DNA of 64,000 nucleotides from Mycolicibacter acidiphilus (GCF_018455725.1 NZ_JAHCLR010000007.1:1-64000), one strand, 5' to 3'. Counted from the stretch's first letter, positions 1-8,913 are shown. A program made the numbers and translations. Notes: a model not told the origin generated them from the letters alone.

Positions 1-75
1 ATAGCTCACCTAACTACCGATTTTGCAACAGCCCGGTAACGGTGGCGAACTCTGCACGCTCGCCGGGATAGGGCG

Positions 76-1293
76 TCAGCCCAGTGGTGCACTCGGGGTG
101 AACACCACCGGCATCGCCTCCGGCCCGGACACGAAGTTCGCCGCCCGCAGTGGCACGTCCGCCCCGTCGGCGATCCGCAGGTCGGGCAGCCGGGCCAGCA
201 CCCGCTCGGTCATCACCGACAGCTCCATCCGGGCCAACTGATTCCCCGGGCAGAAGTGGGTGCCGAAACCGAACGTCAAGTGACTGTTCGGGTTTCGGGT
301 GATGTCGAAGCGCTCCGGGGCGTCGAACACGGTGTCGTCGAAGTTCGCCGACTCGAACAGCAACATCATCTTCTCGCCGGCTCGCAGTCGCGTCCCGTGA
401 AACTCGGTGTCCGCGGTCAGGGTTCGGCACATGTTCTTCACCGGCGAGGTCCAGCGCAGCATCTCCTCGATGGCGCCCGGCAGCAACCCCGGGTCGGCAC
501 GTAGCGCCTCCCACTGGTCACGGCGCTCCAGCAGTGCCACCGTGCCGCCGCTCAGCGTGTGCCGGGTGGTCTCGTCGCCGGCGATCAGCATCAGCAGGGT
601 CTCCATGACGATCTCGTCGTCGGAGAGCACCGCGCCGTCCACCTCGGCGTTGATCAGCACCGAGTACAGGTCGTCGGTGGGGTTGGCCCGCCGGTCGGCG
701 ATCATCTCCATCGTGAAGGCGGCGTAGGCGGCGAACGCGTCGACCGAGGCTTGCAGGGTCGCCTCGTCGGCGTGCGAGCTCAGCGCGCCGACCATGTCGT
801 CGGACCACTTCAGCATCGTCGCCCGCTGTTCCATTGGGATGCCCAGCATTTCGCCGATCACCGCCATCGGCAGCGGCGCGGCCAGGTCGCGGACGAAGTC
901 GCACTCGCCGCGCTCGCAGACGGTGTCGATCAGCCCGTCGCAGAGTGCCACGATCGACGGCCGCAGCGCGCCGACCCGCTTACGGGTGAAGCCGGAGTTG
1001 ACCAGTTTGCGGCGCACCAGATGGTCGGGGTCGTCCATGTCGATCATGTACGGCATCCCGGGGTGCTCCGGCCGGATGCCGCCGGTGGAGGAGAACAACT
1101 CCGGGTCGCGTTCGGCGTCGATCACCGCGGCGTACGTCGCCGCGGCCGCCAGTCCGTTGCGGTCCCGGAACACCGGCTCGTTGGCCCGCATCCACGCGTA
1201 CGCGTCGCGCGCCGTGCCGCCGGAGTAGAACGTGCCGTCGGTCAGATCGATGTCGGGCCGGGTTCCGGTCGTCCGCGCCAACGTGGAAGTCAT
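76..1293 (-). CDS. cyp142: Cytochrome P450, CYP142-type sterol 26(27)-hydroxylase/oxidase
   Basis: Haem-thiolate monooxygenase of 405 residues. The family oxidises the terminal methyl of cholesterol or cholestenone to the carboxylic acid, which starts side-chain beta-oxidation and backs up CYP125. Visible motifs are the I-helix oxygen-binding AGDETT (about 238-243), the K-helix ExxR (E277-R280) and the haem loop FGFGTHFCPG with Cys348. The ATG at 1293 has a GAGAGG ribosome site about 7 nt upstream. It is divergent from the decarboxylase-like gene, the same arrangement as Rv3518c/Rv3519. No good KstR box is visible in front of it; an 8-of-14 match near 1353 is too weak to call. Redox partners are not in the window. 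Confidence 0.93.
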   Translation of the reverse strand: MTSTLARTTGTRPDIDLTDGTFYSGGTARDAYAWMRANEPVFRDRNGLAAAATYAAVIDAERDPELFSSTGGIRPEHPGMPYMIDMDDPDHLVRRKLVNSGFTRKRVGALRPSIVALCDGLIDTVCERGECDFVRDLAAPLPMAVIGEMLGIPMEQRATMLKWSDDMVGALSSHADEATLQASVDAFAAYAAFTMEMIADRRANPTDDLYSVLINAEVDGAVLSDDEIVMETLLMLIAGDETTRHTLSGGTVALLERRDQWEALRADPGLLPGAIEEMLRWTSPVKNMCRTLTADTEFHGTRLRAGEKMMLLFESANFDDTVFDAPERFDITRNPNSHLTFGFGTHFCPGNQLARMELSVMTERVLARLPDLRIADGADVPLRAANFVSGPEAMPVVFTPSAPLG

Positions 1294-1364
1294 GGAAATC
1301 CTCTCGGATTACAGTGGGGTTCGTGACTGTGTCCCAACACACCATCGCTGGAACTGTGCTTACC

Positions 1365-2048
1365 ATGCCGGTCCGCATCCGTCAGGCGGATGTGCATACT
1401 GCGATGTTCTCCGTCCCAGCCGACGCGGCACAGCAGCTGATCGACTACAGCGGCCTGCGGGTCTGCCAGCATCGGCCGGGGCGAGCGGTGGTCAACCTGA
1501 TGCTGGCCCGCTACATCGACGGCGACCTCGGCAGCTACCTGGAGTTCGGCACCGCGGTGATGGTCAACCCGCCGGGCTCCGACACGCACGGCTGGCGCGC
1601 ACTGGGGTCGGCGGGGGCGTTCATCCATCACCTGCCGGTGGATCAGTCGTTCACGCTGGAGGCCGGGCGACGCATCTGGGGTTTTCCGAAGATCCTGGCG
1701 GACTTCACGATTCGCGACGGTGACCGGCTGGGTTTCGACGTGGCCGAGGGCGGCCGGCACATCGCCACCATGGAGTTCGGGCGCGGACTGCCCGTTCCCG
1801 GCCTACTCACCTCCCGGTCGCGGACCCTGCGGGCGTTCAGTCACCTCGACGGCGTCACCCGCGAAGTCCCTTGGGAGATGCGGGTTTCCGGGGTGCGATT
1901 CCAGCCCAGCGGCGTGGCACTGCACCTGGGCACGCACCGCTACGCACGCGAACTGGCGGCACTCGGCCTGCCGAAGCGGGCGATGCTGTCCGCGACGGTG
2001 AGCCGCGTCGAGATGACGTTCGGCGACGCCACCCCGATCGGCGGTTAG
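1365..2048 (+). CDS. Acetoacetate-decarboxylase-superfamily protein (Rv3519-like)
   Basis: About 228 residues from the ATG at 1365. In-frame GTGs at 1314, 1323 and 1329 would add up to 17 residues but crowd the divergent cyp142 promoter. The WGFPKILA segment matches the Schiff-base lysine region of acetoacetate decarboxylases. However, the Lys-Lys pair of the classical enzyme is a single Lys here, so decarboxylation is not assured. Its place beside cyp142 matches Rv3519, a member of the cholesterol locus whose role I do not know. Its 3' end overlaps the 3' end of the convergent acyl-CoA ligase gene by 4 nt. The family is fairly clear; substrate and start codon are uncertain. Confidence 0.75.
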   Translation: MPVRIRQADVHTAMFSVPADAAQQLIDYSGLRVCQHRPGRAVVNLMLARYIDGDLGSYLEFGTAVMVNPPGSDTHGWRALGSAGAFIHHLPVDQSFTLEAGRRIWGFPKILADFTIRDGDRLGFDVAEGGRHIATMEFGRGLPVPGLLTSRSRTLRAFSHLDGVTREVPWEMRVSGVRFQPSGVALHLGTHRYARELAALGLPKRAMLSATVSRVEMTFGDATPIGG

Positions 2049-3610
2049 ATCTTCGCGTCGCGCCCTTCCCAGTACGGGTCGCGCAGCTTGCGCTTGTACA
2101 GCTTCCCGTTGGGGTCGCGCGGCATCTCGACGATGTAGTCAATCGACTTGGGCAGCTTGAACTTCGCCAGCCGCGCCGCGGCGTACTCCATCAGCTCGGC
2201 GGTCAGCGCGTCGTCACCGACAACACCCTCGGCGGGCTGCACGACGGCCTTGATCGCCTCACCCCAGTCCTCGTCGGGAACCCCGAACACCGCGACGTCG
2301 AGCACCTTGGGATGCATGATCAGCTCGTTCTCGATCTCGGCCGGGTACACGTTGACCCCGCCGGAGATGATCATGTTGGTCTTGCGGTCCTGCAGGTACA
2401 GGTAGCCGTCGGCGTCGAGGTAGCCGACGTCGCCGACGGTGAACAGGTCACCGGCGCGGCTCTCGGCGGTCTTCTTGTCGTCGTTGTGATAGGAGAAGCT
2501 GGATCCGCCCATCTGCATGTAGACGGTGCCCACCTCCCCGGCCGGCAGTTCGTTGCCGTCGTCGTCGAGCACCTTGACCACCGAGTACGGCCAGGCCTTG
2601 CCGACCGAACCGGGGTGCTCCAGCCACTCGGCGCCGCTGATCTTGGTGCCGCCGCCCTCGGTGGCGGCGTAGTACTCGGTGATCACCGGACCCCACCACT
2701 CGAGCATCTGGCGCTTGACCTCCGGCGGGCACGGCGCCGCGCCGTGGATGACGTTGCGCAGGCTGGAGACGTCGTAGCGGTCGCGTACCTCCTTGGGCAG
2801 CGCCAGCAGCCGGCGGAACTGGGTGGGCACCATGTGGCTGTGGGTGACCTTGTGCTCCTGGATGAGGCGCAGCATCTCCTCGGGGTCCCACTTGTCCATC
2901 AGCACCACCTTGTGGCCCAGCTGGATCGAGATGGCCGAGAAGTTCAGCACCGCAGTGTGATACAGCGGCGACCCGCAGATGTGCACGTGGTTGTCGAACG
3001 GCGCCAGGTCGTAGAGTCCGAAGAATCCGACGGCGGCGGGGTTCACCGCGTCGGGGTCGGCCCCGGTCAGCGGGCGCTGCACGCCCTTGGGCTTGCCGGT
3101 GGTGCCGGACGTGTAGAGCATCGCCGCACCCAGGGTGCGAATGTCGGGCCGGGCGGCGGGCTCGTCGGCGCCCAGCGACGACAGCGGGGTGAACCCGTTG
3201 ATGTCGCCTACTGCGAACCGGCGCTCGGCGGCCAGCCCGGCCTCGTCGGCGGCCAACGTCGCCGCCTCCGCGAACCGCTCATGTGCGACAAGGGCTTTCG
3301 CGCCGGAGTCGGAGAGGATGTAGCCGATCTCCGGGCCGGTCAGGTGCCAGTTGATCGCGACGATGTACAGCCCGGTCTGCAGCGCGGCGAAGTACACCGC
3401 GAGCGTGTCGACGGTGTTGGGCAGCACCATCACCAGCACGTCACCGGGGCGCAGGCCCAGCGTCTGCAGCCCGCGCCCGTACCGGTTGGCCCGGGCGGCC
3501 AGTTCGCCGTAGGTCAACTGGCCGCCGTGCACGTCGACCACCGCAACGGCGTCGGGGGTGTCACGGGCGATGTTCCACAGGCCCGTCTGGGCCGCTGAGG
3601 TCTGGGTCAC
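2045..3610 (-). CDS. Acyl-CoA ligase (AMP-forming, FadD family), KstR-controlled
   Basis: A 521-residue ANL-superfamily enzyme that should activate a carboxylic acid as an acyl-adenylate and pass it to CoA. Visible motifs are the P-loop YTSGTTGKPKG (about 167-177), the YYAATEGGG adenine-binding region, GDVGYLDADGYLYLQDRK (the hinge region) and a C-terminal PNGKLYKRKLRD carrying the catalytic lysine. It sits where a sterol side-chain ligase would be useful, but its sequence does not follow M. tuberculosis FadD19, so that symbol is not given. The GTG start lies 10 nt after a perfect KstR box (3621-3634) and no clear Shine-Dalgarno is present, so the transcript may be leaderless. A C24-C27 steroid acid is the likely substrate by context only. 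Confidence 0.85.
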   Translation of the reverse strand: MTQTSAAQTGLWNIARDTPDAVAVVDVHGGQLTYGELAARANRYGRGLQTLGLRPGDVLVMVLPNTVDTLAVYFAALQTGLYIVAINWHLTGPEIGYILSDSGAKALVAHERFAEAATLAADEAGLAAERRFAVGDINGFTPLSSLGADEPAARPDIRTLGAAMLYTSGTTGKPKGVQRPLTGADPDAVNPAAVGFFGLYDLAPFDNHVHICGSPLYHTAVLNFSAISIQLGHKVVLMDKWDPEEMLRLIQEHKVTHSHMVPTQFRRLLALPKEVRDRYDVSSLRNVIHGAAPCPPEVKRQMLEWWGPVITEYYAATEGGGTKISGAEWLEHPGSVGKAWPYSVVKVLDDDGNELPAGEVGTVYMQMGGSSFSYHNDDKKTAESRAGDLFTVGDVGYLDADGYLYLQDRKTNMIISGGVNVYPAEIENELIMHPKVLDVAVFGVPDEDWGEAIKAVVQPAEGVVGDDALTAELMEYAAARLAKFKLPKSIDYIVEMPRDPNGKLYKRKLRDPYWEGRDAKI

Positions 3611-3620
3611 CCGGCCAATC

Positions 3621-3634
3621 TAGAACGTGTTCTA
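3621..3634. promoter_or_regulatory. KstR operator upstream of the fadD-type gene
   Basis: TAGAACGTGTTCTA is a full match to the KstR consensus TnnAACnnGTTnnA. It ends 10 nt before the GTG of the minus-strand ligase gene and lies between that gene and the upstream F420-type oxidoreductase gene. The ligase therefore probably has its own cholesterol-derepressed promoter. Confidence 0.9.
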
Positions 3635-3665
3635 AACCACTCGCAACACGGGAGGGCCGGACCGG

Positions 3666-4697
3666 CTAGACGAGACTCGCCAGCTGCTGCACCTGCGCGA
3701 CGTCGCGCGCGGTGACCACCATCATCGTCACGCCGGCGGCCTCCCAGACCTTGATCTGCGAACGCACGTAGTCGATGTCGCCGACGATCACCGCGTCGTC
3801 GACCAGCTCGTCGGGGATGACCGTCGCGGCTTCGTCCTTCTTGCCCGCCCGGAACAGCTTCGTGACGTCGTCGACGACCTCGCTGTAGCCCATCCGGCGG
3901 TACACCTCGGCGTGGAAGTTGGTGTCCTCCGAGCCCATCCCGCCCATGTACAGCGCCAGGAACGGCTTGATGCCGGCGAACGCCGCGGCCCGGTCCTCGG
4001 TGATGACGACCTGGGCGGTCGCGCAGATCTCGAAGTCCTCCCGGGTGCGCCGGGCGCCGGGGCGGGCGAAGCCCTCGTCCAGCCACTCGTTGTACATGTC
4101 AGCCAGCCGCGGCGCGTAGAAGATCGGCAGCCAGCCGTCGGCGATCTCAGCGGCCAGCGCGATGTTCTTCGGCCCCTCAGCGCCGAGCATCACCGGGATC
4201 TCGGCGCGGCGCGGGTGCACGATCGGCTTCAGCGGCTTGCCCAGGCCGGTGGTGCCCTCGCCGGTCAGCGGCAGCGGGTAATGCGGGCCGGCGCTGGTCA
4301 CCGGCGCCTGACGCTCCCACACCTGTCGCAGGATCGAGATGTACTCCCGGGTGCGGGCCAGCGGCTTCGGGAACTTCTGGCCGTACCAGCCCTCCACCAC
4401 CTGCGGGCCGGAGACGCCGAGGCCCAGGATGTGCCGGCCGCCGGAGAGGTGGTCCAGCGTCAGGGCGGCCATCGCGCAGGCGGTCGGGGTGCGCGCCGAG
4501 AGCTGCACCACCGACGTGCCCAGCCGGACCCGGGAGGTTTCCCGGCCCCACCAGGCCAGCGGGGTGTAGGCGTCCGACCCCCACGCCTCCGCGGTGAACA
4601 CCGAGTCGAAGCCGGCGTCCTCGGCCGCCGCGACCAGTTCGCCGTGATTGGTCGGTGGCTGCGCCGACCAATAGCCCAGTTGAAGTCCGAGTTTCAT
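3666..4697 (-). CDS. F420-dependent LLM-class oxidoreductase (Rv3520c-like)
   Basis: A 343-residue luciferase-like TIM-barrel protein resembling Rv3520c in length and position. The N-terminus MKLGLQLGYWSAQ, the SGGRHILGLGVSGPQ phosphate-loop region and the C-terminal alpha/beta segments are typical of F420-binding enzymes of this class. It is expected in the cytoplasm, transferring hydride to or from a steroid or acyl intermediate, but no reaction is established to my knowledge. It is divergent from the DUF35-ltp4-ltp3 operon across a KstR box at 4761-4774, which may serve both directions. It is 55 nt upstream of the ligase gene, which has a separate KstR box. Confidence 0.85.
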   Translation of the reverse strand: MKLGLQLGYWSAQPPTNHGELVAAAEDAGFDSVFTAEAWGSDAYTPLAWWGRETSRVRLGTSVVQLSARTPTACAMAALTLDHLSGGRHILGLGVSGPQVVEGWYGQKFPKPLARTREYISILRQVWERQAPVTSAGPHYPLPLTGEGTTGLGKPLKPIVHPRRAEIPVMLGAEGPKNIALAAEIADGWLPIFYAPRLADMYNEWLDEGFARPGARRTREDFEICATAQVVITEDRAAAFAGIKPFLALYMGGMGSEDTNFHAEVYRRMGYSEVVDDVTKLFRAGKKDEAATVIPDELVDDAVIVGDIDYVRSQIKVWEAAGVTMMVVTARDVAQVQQLASLV

Positions 4698-4760
4698 CGC
4701 CGTCTCCCGCCTAGGTCCGGGGCCACTCGGGCACCCGGATTGTTAGCTTGCTCAAATTCT

Positions 4761-4774
4761 TAGAACCTGTTCTA
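4761..4774. promoter_or_regulatory. KstR operator between the LLM gene and the DUF35-ltp4-ltp3 operon
   Basis: TAGAACCTGTTCTA is a perfect KstR half-site pair. It lies 9 nt before the chosen GTG start (4784) of the plus-strand operon. The longest open frame begins at a TTG at 4748 and would place the operator inside the gene; this is the main reason for choosing 4784. Confidence 0.9.
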
Positions 4775-4783
4775 CTCGATGCC

Positions 4784-5773
4784 GTGACGGCCAGCGAATC
4801 CCGACCTGTCCAGGTGGATCAGGCAGAACCGCCCCTTTCCGCGCCACTGAAGCTGTCCTTCGACTACACCCGTTCGACGGGTCCGGTCCTCGGCCAGTTC
4901 TTCACCGCACTGCGCGAGCGCCGCATCGTCGGAGTCCGCGGTTCCGACGGCCGGGTGCATGTCCCGCCCGCCGAATACGACCCGGTCAGCTACGAACAGT
5001 TGACCGAGATCGTACCGGTGGCCGGGGTCGGCACCGTGGTGTCGTGGTCCTGGCAGCCGGACCCGCTGCCGGGCCAGCCACTGGACCGCCCGTTCGCCTA
5101 CGCGCTGATCCGCCTCGACGGCGCCGACATCCCGCTGCTGCACGCGGTCGACGTGGACAGTCCGGAGAAGCTGAAGACCGGCGCCCGGGTGCACGCGCAC
5201 TGGGTCGACGAGCCGATCGGCGCGATCACCGACATCGCCTACTTCTCGCTCGGCGACGAGCCGGAACCCGAGGGCTCGGCCGTCGACCAGGATCCCGTGA
5301 ACATGGTGATCACCCCGATCGCCCTGGAGATCCAGCACAGCGCGTCGCCCACCGAGAGTGCCTATCTGCGCGCGCTGAAGGAGGGCAACCTGGTCGGATC
5401 CCGCGTCGGGGAGACCGGCGCCGTGTACTTCCCGGCCCGCGAGGCCGACCCGAAGACCGGCCAGCCCACCACCGAACTCGTCGGGGTCCAAGACACCGGC
5501 ACCATCACCACGTTCGCGATCATCAACATCCCGTTCCAGGGTCAGAAGATCAAACCGCCGTACGTGGCCGCCTACGTGCTGCTCGACGGCGCCGACATCC
5601 CGTTCCTGACGCTGGTCTCCGACGTCGACGCCGCCGACGTCCGGATGGGCATGCGGGTGCGCGCCGTGTGGAAGCCCCGCGAGGAGTGGACGTACGGCAT
5701 GGAGAACATCGAGTACTTCGCACCGACCGGGGAGCCGGACGCCGAGTACGACACCTACAAGCACCACCTGTAA
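4784..5773 (+). CDS. Tandem DUF35 (OB-fold) protein, aldolase partner (Rv3521-like)
   Basis: About 329 residues containing two copies of a DUF35/OB-fold-like domain, roughly 20-140 and 165-315 from the GTG. The copies share recognisable pieces (R-x-VG-R/SRVG, VHVPP/VYFPA, LDGADIPLLHAVD/LDGADIPFLTLVSDVD). DUF35 proteins bind thiolase-like Ltp proteins; the ChsH2 DUF35 domain does this for Ltp2. This one precedes ltp4 by 16 nt, so an acyl-CoA retro-aldolase complex with Ltp4/Ltp3 is the natural inference. No zinc-ribbon cysteines are present. It is the first gene of a KstR-controlled operon with GTG start and no obvious ribosome site. Confidence 0.85.
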   Translation: MTASESRPVQVDQAEPPLSAPLKLSFDYTRSTGPVLGQFFTALRERRIVGVRGSDGRVHVPPAEYDPVSYEQLTEIVPVAGVGTVVSWSWQPDPLPGQPLDRPFAYALIRLDGADIPLLHAVDVDSPEKLKTGARVHAHWVDEPIGAITDIAYFSLGDEPEPEGSAVDQDPVNMVITPIALEIQHSASPTESAYLRALKEGNLVGSRVGETGAVYFPAREADPKTGQPTTELVGVQDTGTITTFAIINIPFQGQKIKPPYVAAYVLLDGADIPFLTLVSDVDAADVRMGMRVRAVWKPREEWTYGMENIEYFAPTGEPDAEYDTYKHHL

Positions 5774-5789
5774 AGGGGAAGCCGCGAAG

Positions 5790-6854
5790 ATGAGCAGTCG
5801 CGATGTCGCGGTGGTGGGTTTCGCCCACGCTCCGCATGTCCGCCGCACCGACGGCACCACCAACGGCGTCGAGATGCTGATGCCGTGCTTCGCCCAGCTC
5901 TACAGCGAACTGGGCATCACCAAGTCCGACATCGGGTTCTGGTGCTCCGGGTCCTCGGATTACCTTGCCGGGCGGGCGTTCTCGTTCATCTCGGCGATCG
6001 ACTCGATCGGTGCGGTGCCACCGATCAACGAATCGCACGTGGAGATGGACGGCGCCTGGGCGCTGTACGAGGCCTACATCAAGGTGCTGACCGGTGAGGT
6101 CGACACCGCGCTGGCCTACGGGTTCGGCAAGTCCTCGGCCGGCGTGCTGCGCCAGGTCCTGGCACTGCAGACCGATCCGTACACGGTCGCGCCACTGTTC
6201 CCGGACTCGATCTCGATCGCCGGCCTGCAGGCCCGGCTCGGGCTGGACGGCGGCGTCTGGACCGCCGAGCAGATGGCCCGGGTGGCACTGGAGTCGTTCG
6301 CGATCACCGGCCGGGTGGACTCGGTGGAGCCCTCCGACGACCTCGACGAACTGCTGGGCCGGCCGTTCTACGCCGACCCGCTGCGCCGCCACGACATCGC
6401 GCCGATCACCGACGGCGCCGCCGCGATCGTGATCGCCGCCGGTGACCGCGCCCGTGAGCTCTGCGAGAACCCGGCCTGGATCACCGGTTTCGAGCACCGG
6501 ATCGAATCGCCGGTGCTGGGCAGCCGGGATCTGACCCGGTCGGCGTCGGCCGCCGCGTCGGCCCGCGCGGCCAGCGGCGACGAGATGCCCGCCGTGGACG
6601 TCGCCGAGATCCACGCGCCGTTCACCCATCAGCACCTGATCCTCACCGAGGCGATGCGCATCCCGTCCAAGGCGAAGATCAACCCCTCCGGCGGTGCGCT
6701 GGCGGCGAACCCGATGTTCACCGCCGGCCTGGAGCGAATCGGCTTCGCCGCGCAGCACATCTTCAACGGTTCGGCGGGCCGGGTGCTGGCGCACGCCACC
6801 AGCGGGCCGGCGCTGCAGCAGAACCTGGTGGCCGTGATGGAGGGACACAACTGA
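5790..6854 (+). CDS. ltp4: Thiolase-like lipid-transfer protein / aldolase Ltp4 (Rv3522-like)
   Basis: A 354-residue thiolase-fold protein of the SCP-x/Ltp type. It lacks the standard thiolase nucleophile context (CxSG); the segment around 45-55 reads FWCSGSSDYL. The C-terminal NPSGGALAANPMFTAGLERIGFA resembles the thiolase substrate loop without the usual GHPxG. Ltp3/Ltp4 homologues in Rhodococcus take part in breakdown of C24-branched sterol side chains, probably by retro-aldol cleavage. GGGGAAG lies a short distance before the ATG. The stop overlaps the ltp3 start (TGATG), so the two are translationally coupled and probably form one complex with the DUF35 protein. Confidence 0.87.
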   Translation: MSSRDVAVVGFAHAPHVRRTDGTTNGVEMLMPCFAQLYSELGITKSDIGFWCSGSSDYLAGRAFSFISAIDSIGAVPPINESHVEMDGAWALYEAYIKVLTGEVDTALAYGFGKSSAGVLRQVLALQTDPYTVAPLFPDSISIAGLQARLGLDGGVWTAEQMARVALESFAITGRVDSVEPSDDLDELLGRPFYADPLRRHDIAPITDGAAAIVIAAGDRARELCENPAWITGFEHRIESPVLGSRDLTRSASAAASARAASGDEMPAVDVAEIHAPFTHQHLILTEAMRIPSKAKINPSGGALAANPMFTAGLERIGFAAQHIFNGSAGRVLAHATSGPALQQNLVAVMEGHN

Positions 6855-8035
6855 TGGGTCAGCTCGCAGCGGTGCTGGGCACCGGGCAGACCAACTACAC
6901 GGCCAAGCGCCAGGACGTCTCGATGAACGGCCTGGTGCGCGAGGCGATCGATCGGGCACTGGCCGACTCCGGCTCGACGTTCGACGACATCGACGCCGTG
7001 GTCGTCGGCAAGGCGCCGGACTTCTTCGAGGGCGTGATGATGCCGGAGTTGTTCATGGCTGACGCCATGGGTGCCACCGGCAAGCCGCTGATCCGGGTGC
7101 ACACCGCCGGGTCGGTGGGTGGCTCCACCGCGATCGTCGCCGCCAGCCTGGTGAAGTCCGGCAAGTACCGCCGGGTGCTGGCAATGGCGTGGGAGAAGCA
7201 GTCCGAGTCCAACGCCATGTGGGGCCTGTCCATCCCGGTGCCGTTCACCAAGCCGGTCGGCGCCGGCGCCGGCGGCTATTTCGCCCCGCACGTGCGCGCC
7301 TACATCCGCGAATCCGGCGCCCCGGCCGACACCGGCGCGAAGGTCGTAGTCAAGGACCGGCTCAACGGCGCGAAAAACCCACTGGCACACCTGCATCAGC
7401 CGGACATCACCGTCGAGAAGGTGATGGCCTCCCAGATGCTCTGGGATCCGATCCGGTTCGACGAGACCTGCCCGTCCTCGGACGGCGCCTGCGCGGTGGT
7501 GATCGGCGACGAGGACGCAGCGGACGCTCGGATCGCGGCGGGCCACCCGGTGGCCTGGATTCACGCCACCGCGCTGCGCACCGAACCACTGGCCTACTCC
7601 GGCCGCAACCAGGTGGACCCGCAGGCCGGTCGCGACGCGGCCGCCGCGCTGTGGAAGCAGGCCGGGATCGAGAGCCCGATCGATGAGATCGACGCCGCCG
7701 AGATCTATGTGCCGTTCTCCTGGTTCGAGCCGATGTGGCTGGAGAACCTGGGCTTCGCCGCGAAGGGCGAGGGCTGGAAGCTCACCCAGGCCGGGGAGAC
7801 CGCGATCGGCGGGAAGCTGCCGGTGAACCCGTCCGGCGGCGTGCTGTCCTCCAACCCGATCGGCGCGTCCGGCATGATCCGGTTCGCCGAGGCGGCGATC
7901 CAGGTGATGGGCAAGGGCGGCGACCACCAGGTGCCGAACGCCAAGAAGGCGCTGGGCCACGCCTACGGCGGCGGTTCGCAGTACTACTCGATGTGGGTGG
8001 TGGGGGCGGACAAACCAGCGAAACCGACGTCGTGA
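6854..8035 (+). CDS. ltp3: Thiolase-like lipid-transfer protein / aldolase Ltp3 (Rv3523-like)
   Basis: A 393-residue thiolase-superfamily Ltp protein, longer than Ltp4. It has the SVGGSTAIVAASLVKSGKYRRVLAMAWEKQSES core and the C-terminal NPSGGVLSSNPIGASGMIRFAEAA and GHAYGGGSQYYSMWV loops. Expected role is carbon-carbon bond cleavage of a steroid side-chain acyl-CoA, by analogy with the Ltp2 aldolase and the C24-branched sterol work in Rhodococcus. It overlaps ltp4 by 1 nt and the next gene by 1 nt, so it sits inside a tightly coupled operon. Partner assignment is inferred. Confidence 0.87.
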   Translation: MGQLAAVLGTGQTNYTAKRQDVSMNGLVREAIDRALADSGSTFDDIDAVVVGKAPDFFEGVMMPELFMADAMGATGKPLIRVHTAGSVGGSTAIVAASLVKSGKYRRVLAMAWEKQSESNAMWGLSIPVPFTKPVGAGAGGYFAPHVRAYIRESGAPADTGAKVVVKDRLNGAKNPLAHLHQPDITVEKVMASQMLWDPIRFDETCPSSDGACAVVIGDEDAADARIAAGHPVAWIHATALRTEPLAYSGRNQVDPQAGRDAAAALWKQAGIESPIDEIDAAEIYVPFSWFEPMWLENLGFAAKGEGWKLTQAGETAIGGKLPVNPSGGVLSSNPIGASGMIRFAEAAIQVMGKGGDHQVPNAKKALGHAYGGGSQYYSMWVVGADKPAKPTS

Positions 8036-8913
8036 TGAAGTACACCCTCAGCGTGGCGATGGGGCCGATCGATCAGCTGATCGGCCTGGCGAAGACCGCC
8101 GAGGAGGTCGGCTTCGACGCGATCGCACTGCCCGACTCGCTGTTCTTCATGGAGAAGGCGGCCTCCGACTACCCGTACACCCCGGACGGCTCACGGATGT
8201 GGAACGCCGAGACCCCGTGGGTGGACCCGCTGATCGCCGCCGGCGCGATGGGTGCGGTCACGTCGACGCTGCGGTTCTACACCAACGTGCTGAAACTGGG
8301 TTCGCGCAATCCGCTGCTGCTGGCCCGCCAGGTCGGCTCGGTGGCCAACCTGACCGGCAACCGGTTCGGCCTCGGTGTCGGGATCGGTTGGGCGCCGGAG
8401 GAATTCGAGTGGTGCGGCGCGCCGTATAAGCGGCGCGGCGCCCGGGTCGACGAGATGATCGAGGTCATCAGGGCGGTGCTCGCCGGGGGCATGGTCGAGC
8501 ACCACGGCGAGTTCTTCGATTTCGACCGGCTGCAGATGAGCCCGGCGCCCAGCGCGCCGGTGCCGTTCTACGTCGGCGGGCACACTGAGGTCGCGCTGAA
8601 ACGCGCCGCCCGGATCGGGGACGGCTGGACGTCGGCGATGATGACCGGCGCCCAGTTGGCCGAGACCATCGGCCGGATCAAGGAATTGCTGGCCGAGAAC
8701 GGCCGGGCCGACGTGCCGTTCGAGTACCAGTCGGTGTGCATCGACAAGTTCGGCGTCGACGGGCACCGGGAACTGGCTGACGCCGGCGTCACCGACAACA
8801 TCGTGGTCCCCTGGGTGTTCGAGGGGCTCGGCTTCGACGCACCGCTGGACAAGAAGCAGGATTGCCTGAAACGGTACGCCGACACCTATATCCATTCCGG
8901 CTGGCAGGAGTAG
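8035..8913 (+). CDS. F420-dependent LLM-class oxidoreductase in the ltp operon
   Basis: A 292-residue luciferase-like oxidoreductase starting MKYTLSVAMGPIDQLIGLAK. TNVLKLGSRNPLLLARQVGSVA and RFGLGVGIGWAPEEFEWCG are the characteristic F420-type barrel strands. The ATG overlaps the ltp3 stop (TGATG), so it is co-translated with the aldolase genes. M. tuberculosis has nothing equivalent at this point as far as I recall (Rv3524 is a different kind of protein). A redox step in a sterol side chain not used by M. tuberculosis is possible. The substrate cannot be read from sequence. Confidence 0.82.
   Translation: MKYTLSVAMGPIDQLIGLAKTAEEVGFDAIALPDSLFFMEKAASDYPYTPDGSRMWNAETPWVDPLIAAGAMGAVTSTLRFYTNVLKLGSRNPLLLARQVGSVANLTGNRFGLGVGIGWAPEEFEWCGAPYKRRGARVDEMIEVIRAVLAGGMVEHHGEFFDFDRLQMSPAPSAPVPFYVGGHTEVALKRAARIGDGWTSAMMTGAQLAETIGRIKELLAENGRADVPFEYQSVCIDKFGVDGHRELADAGVTDNIVVPWVFEGLGFDAPLDKKQDCLKRYADTYIHSGWQE

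Noticed and set aside
1350-1364. Possible KstR box before the Rv3519-like gene (TGGAACTGTGCTTA)
   Set aside because: Only about 8 of 14 positions match and the right half-site is missing.
2045-3610. Calling the ligase FadD19 because of its location
   Set aside because: The P-loop surroundings, C-terminus and overall sequence differ clearly from FadD19 as remembered.
4748-4783. TTG start for the DUF35 gene at 4748
   Set aside because: It would place a perfect KstR operator inside the coding region; the GTG at 4784 fits better.
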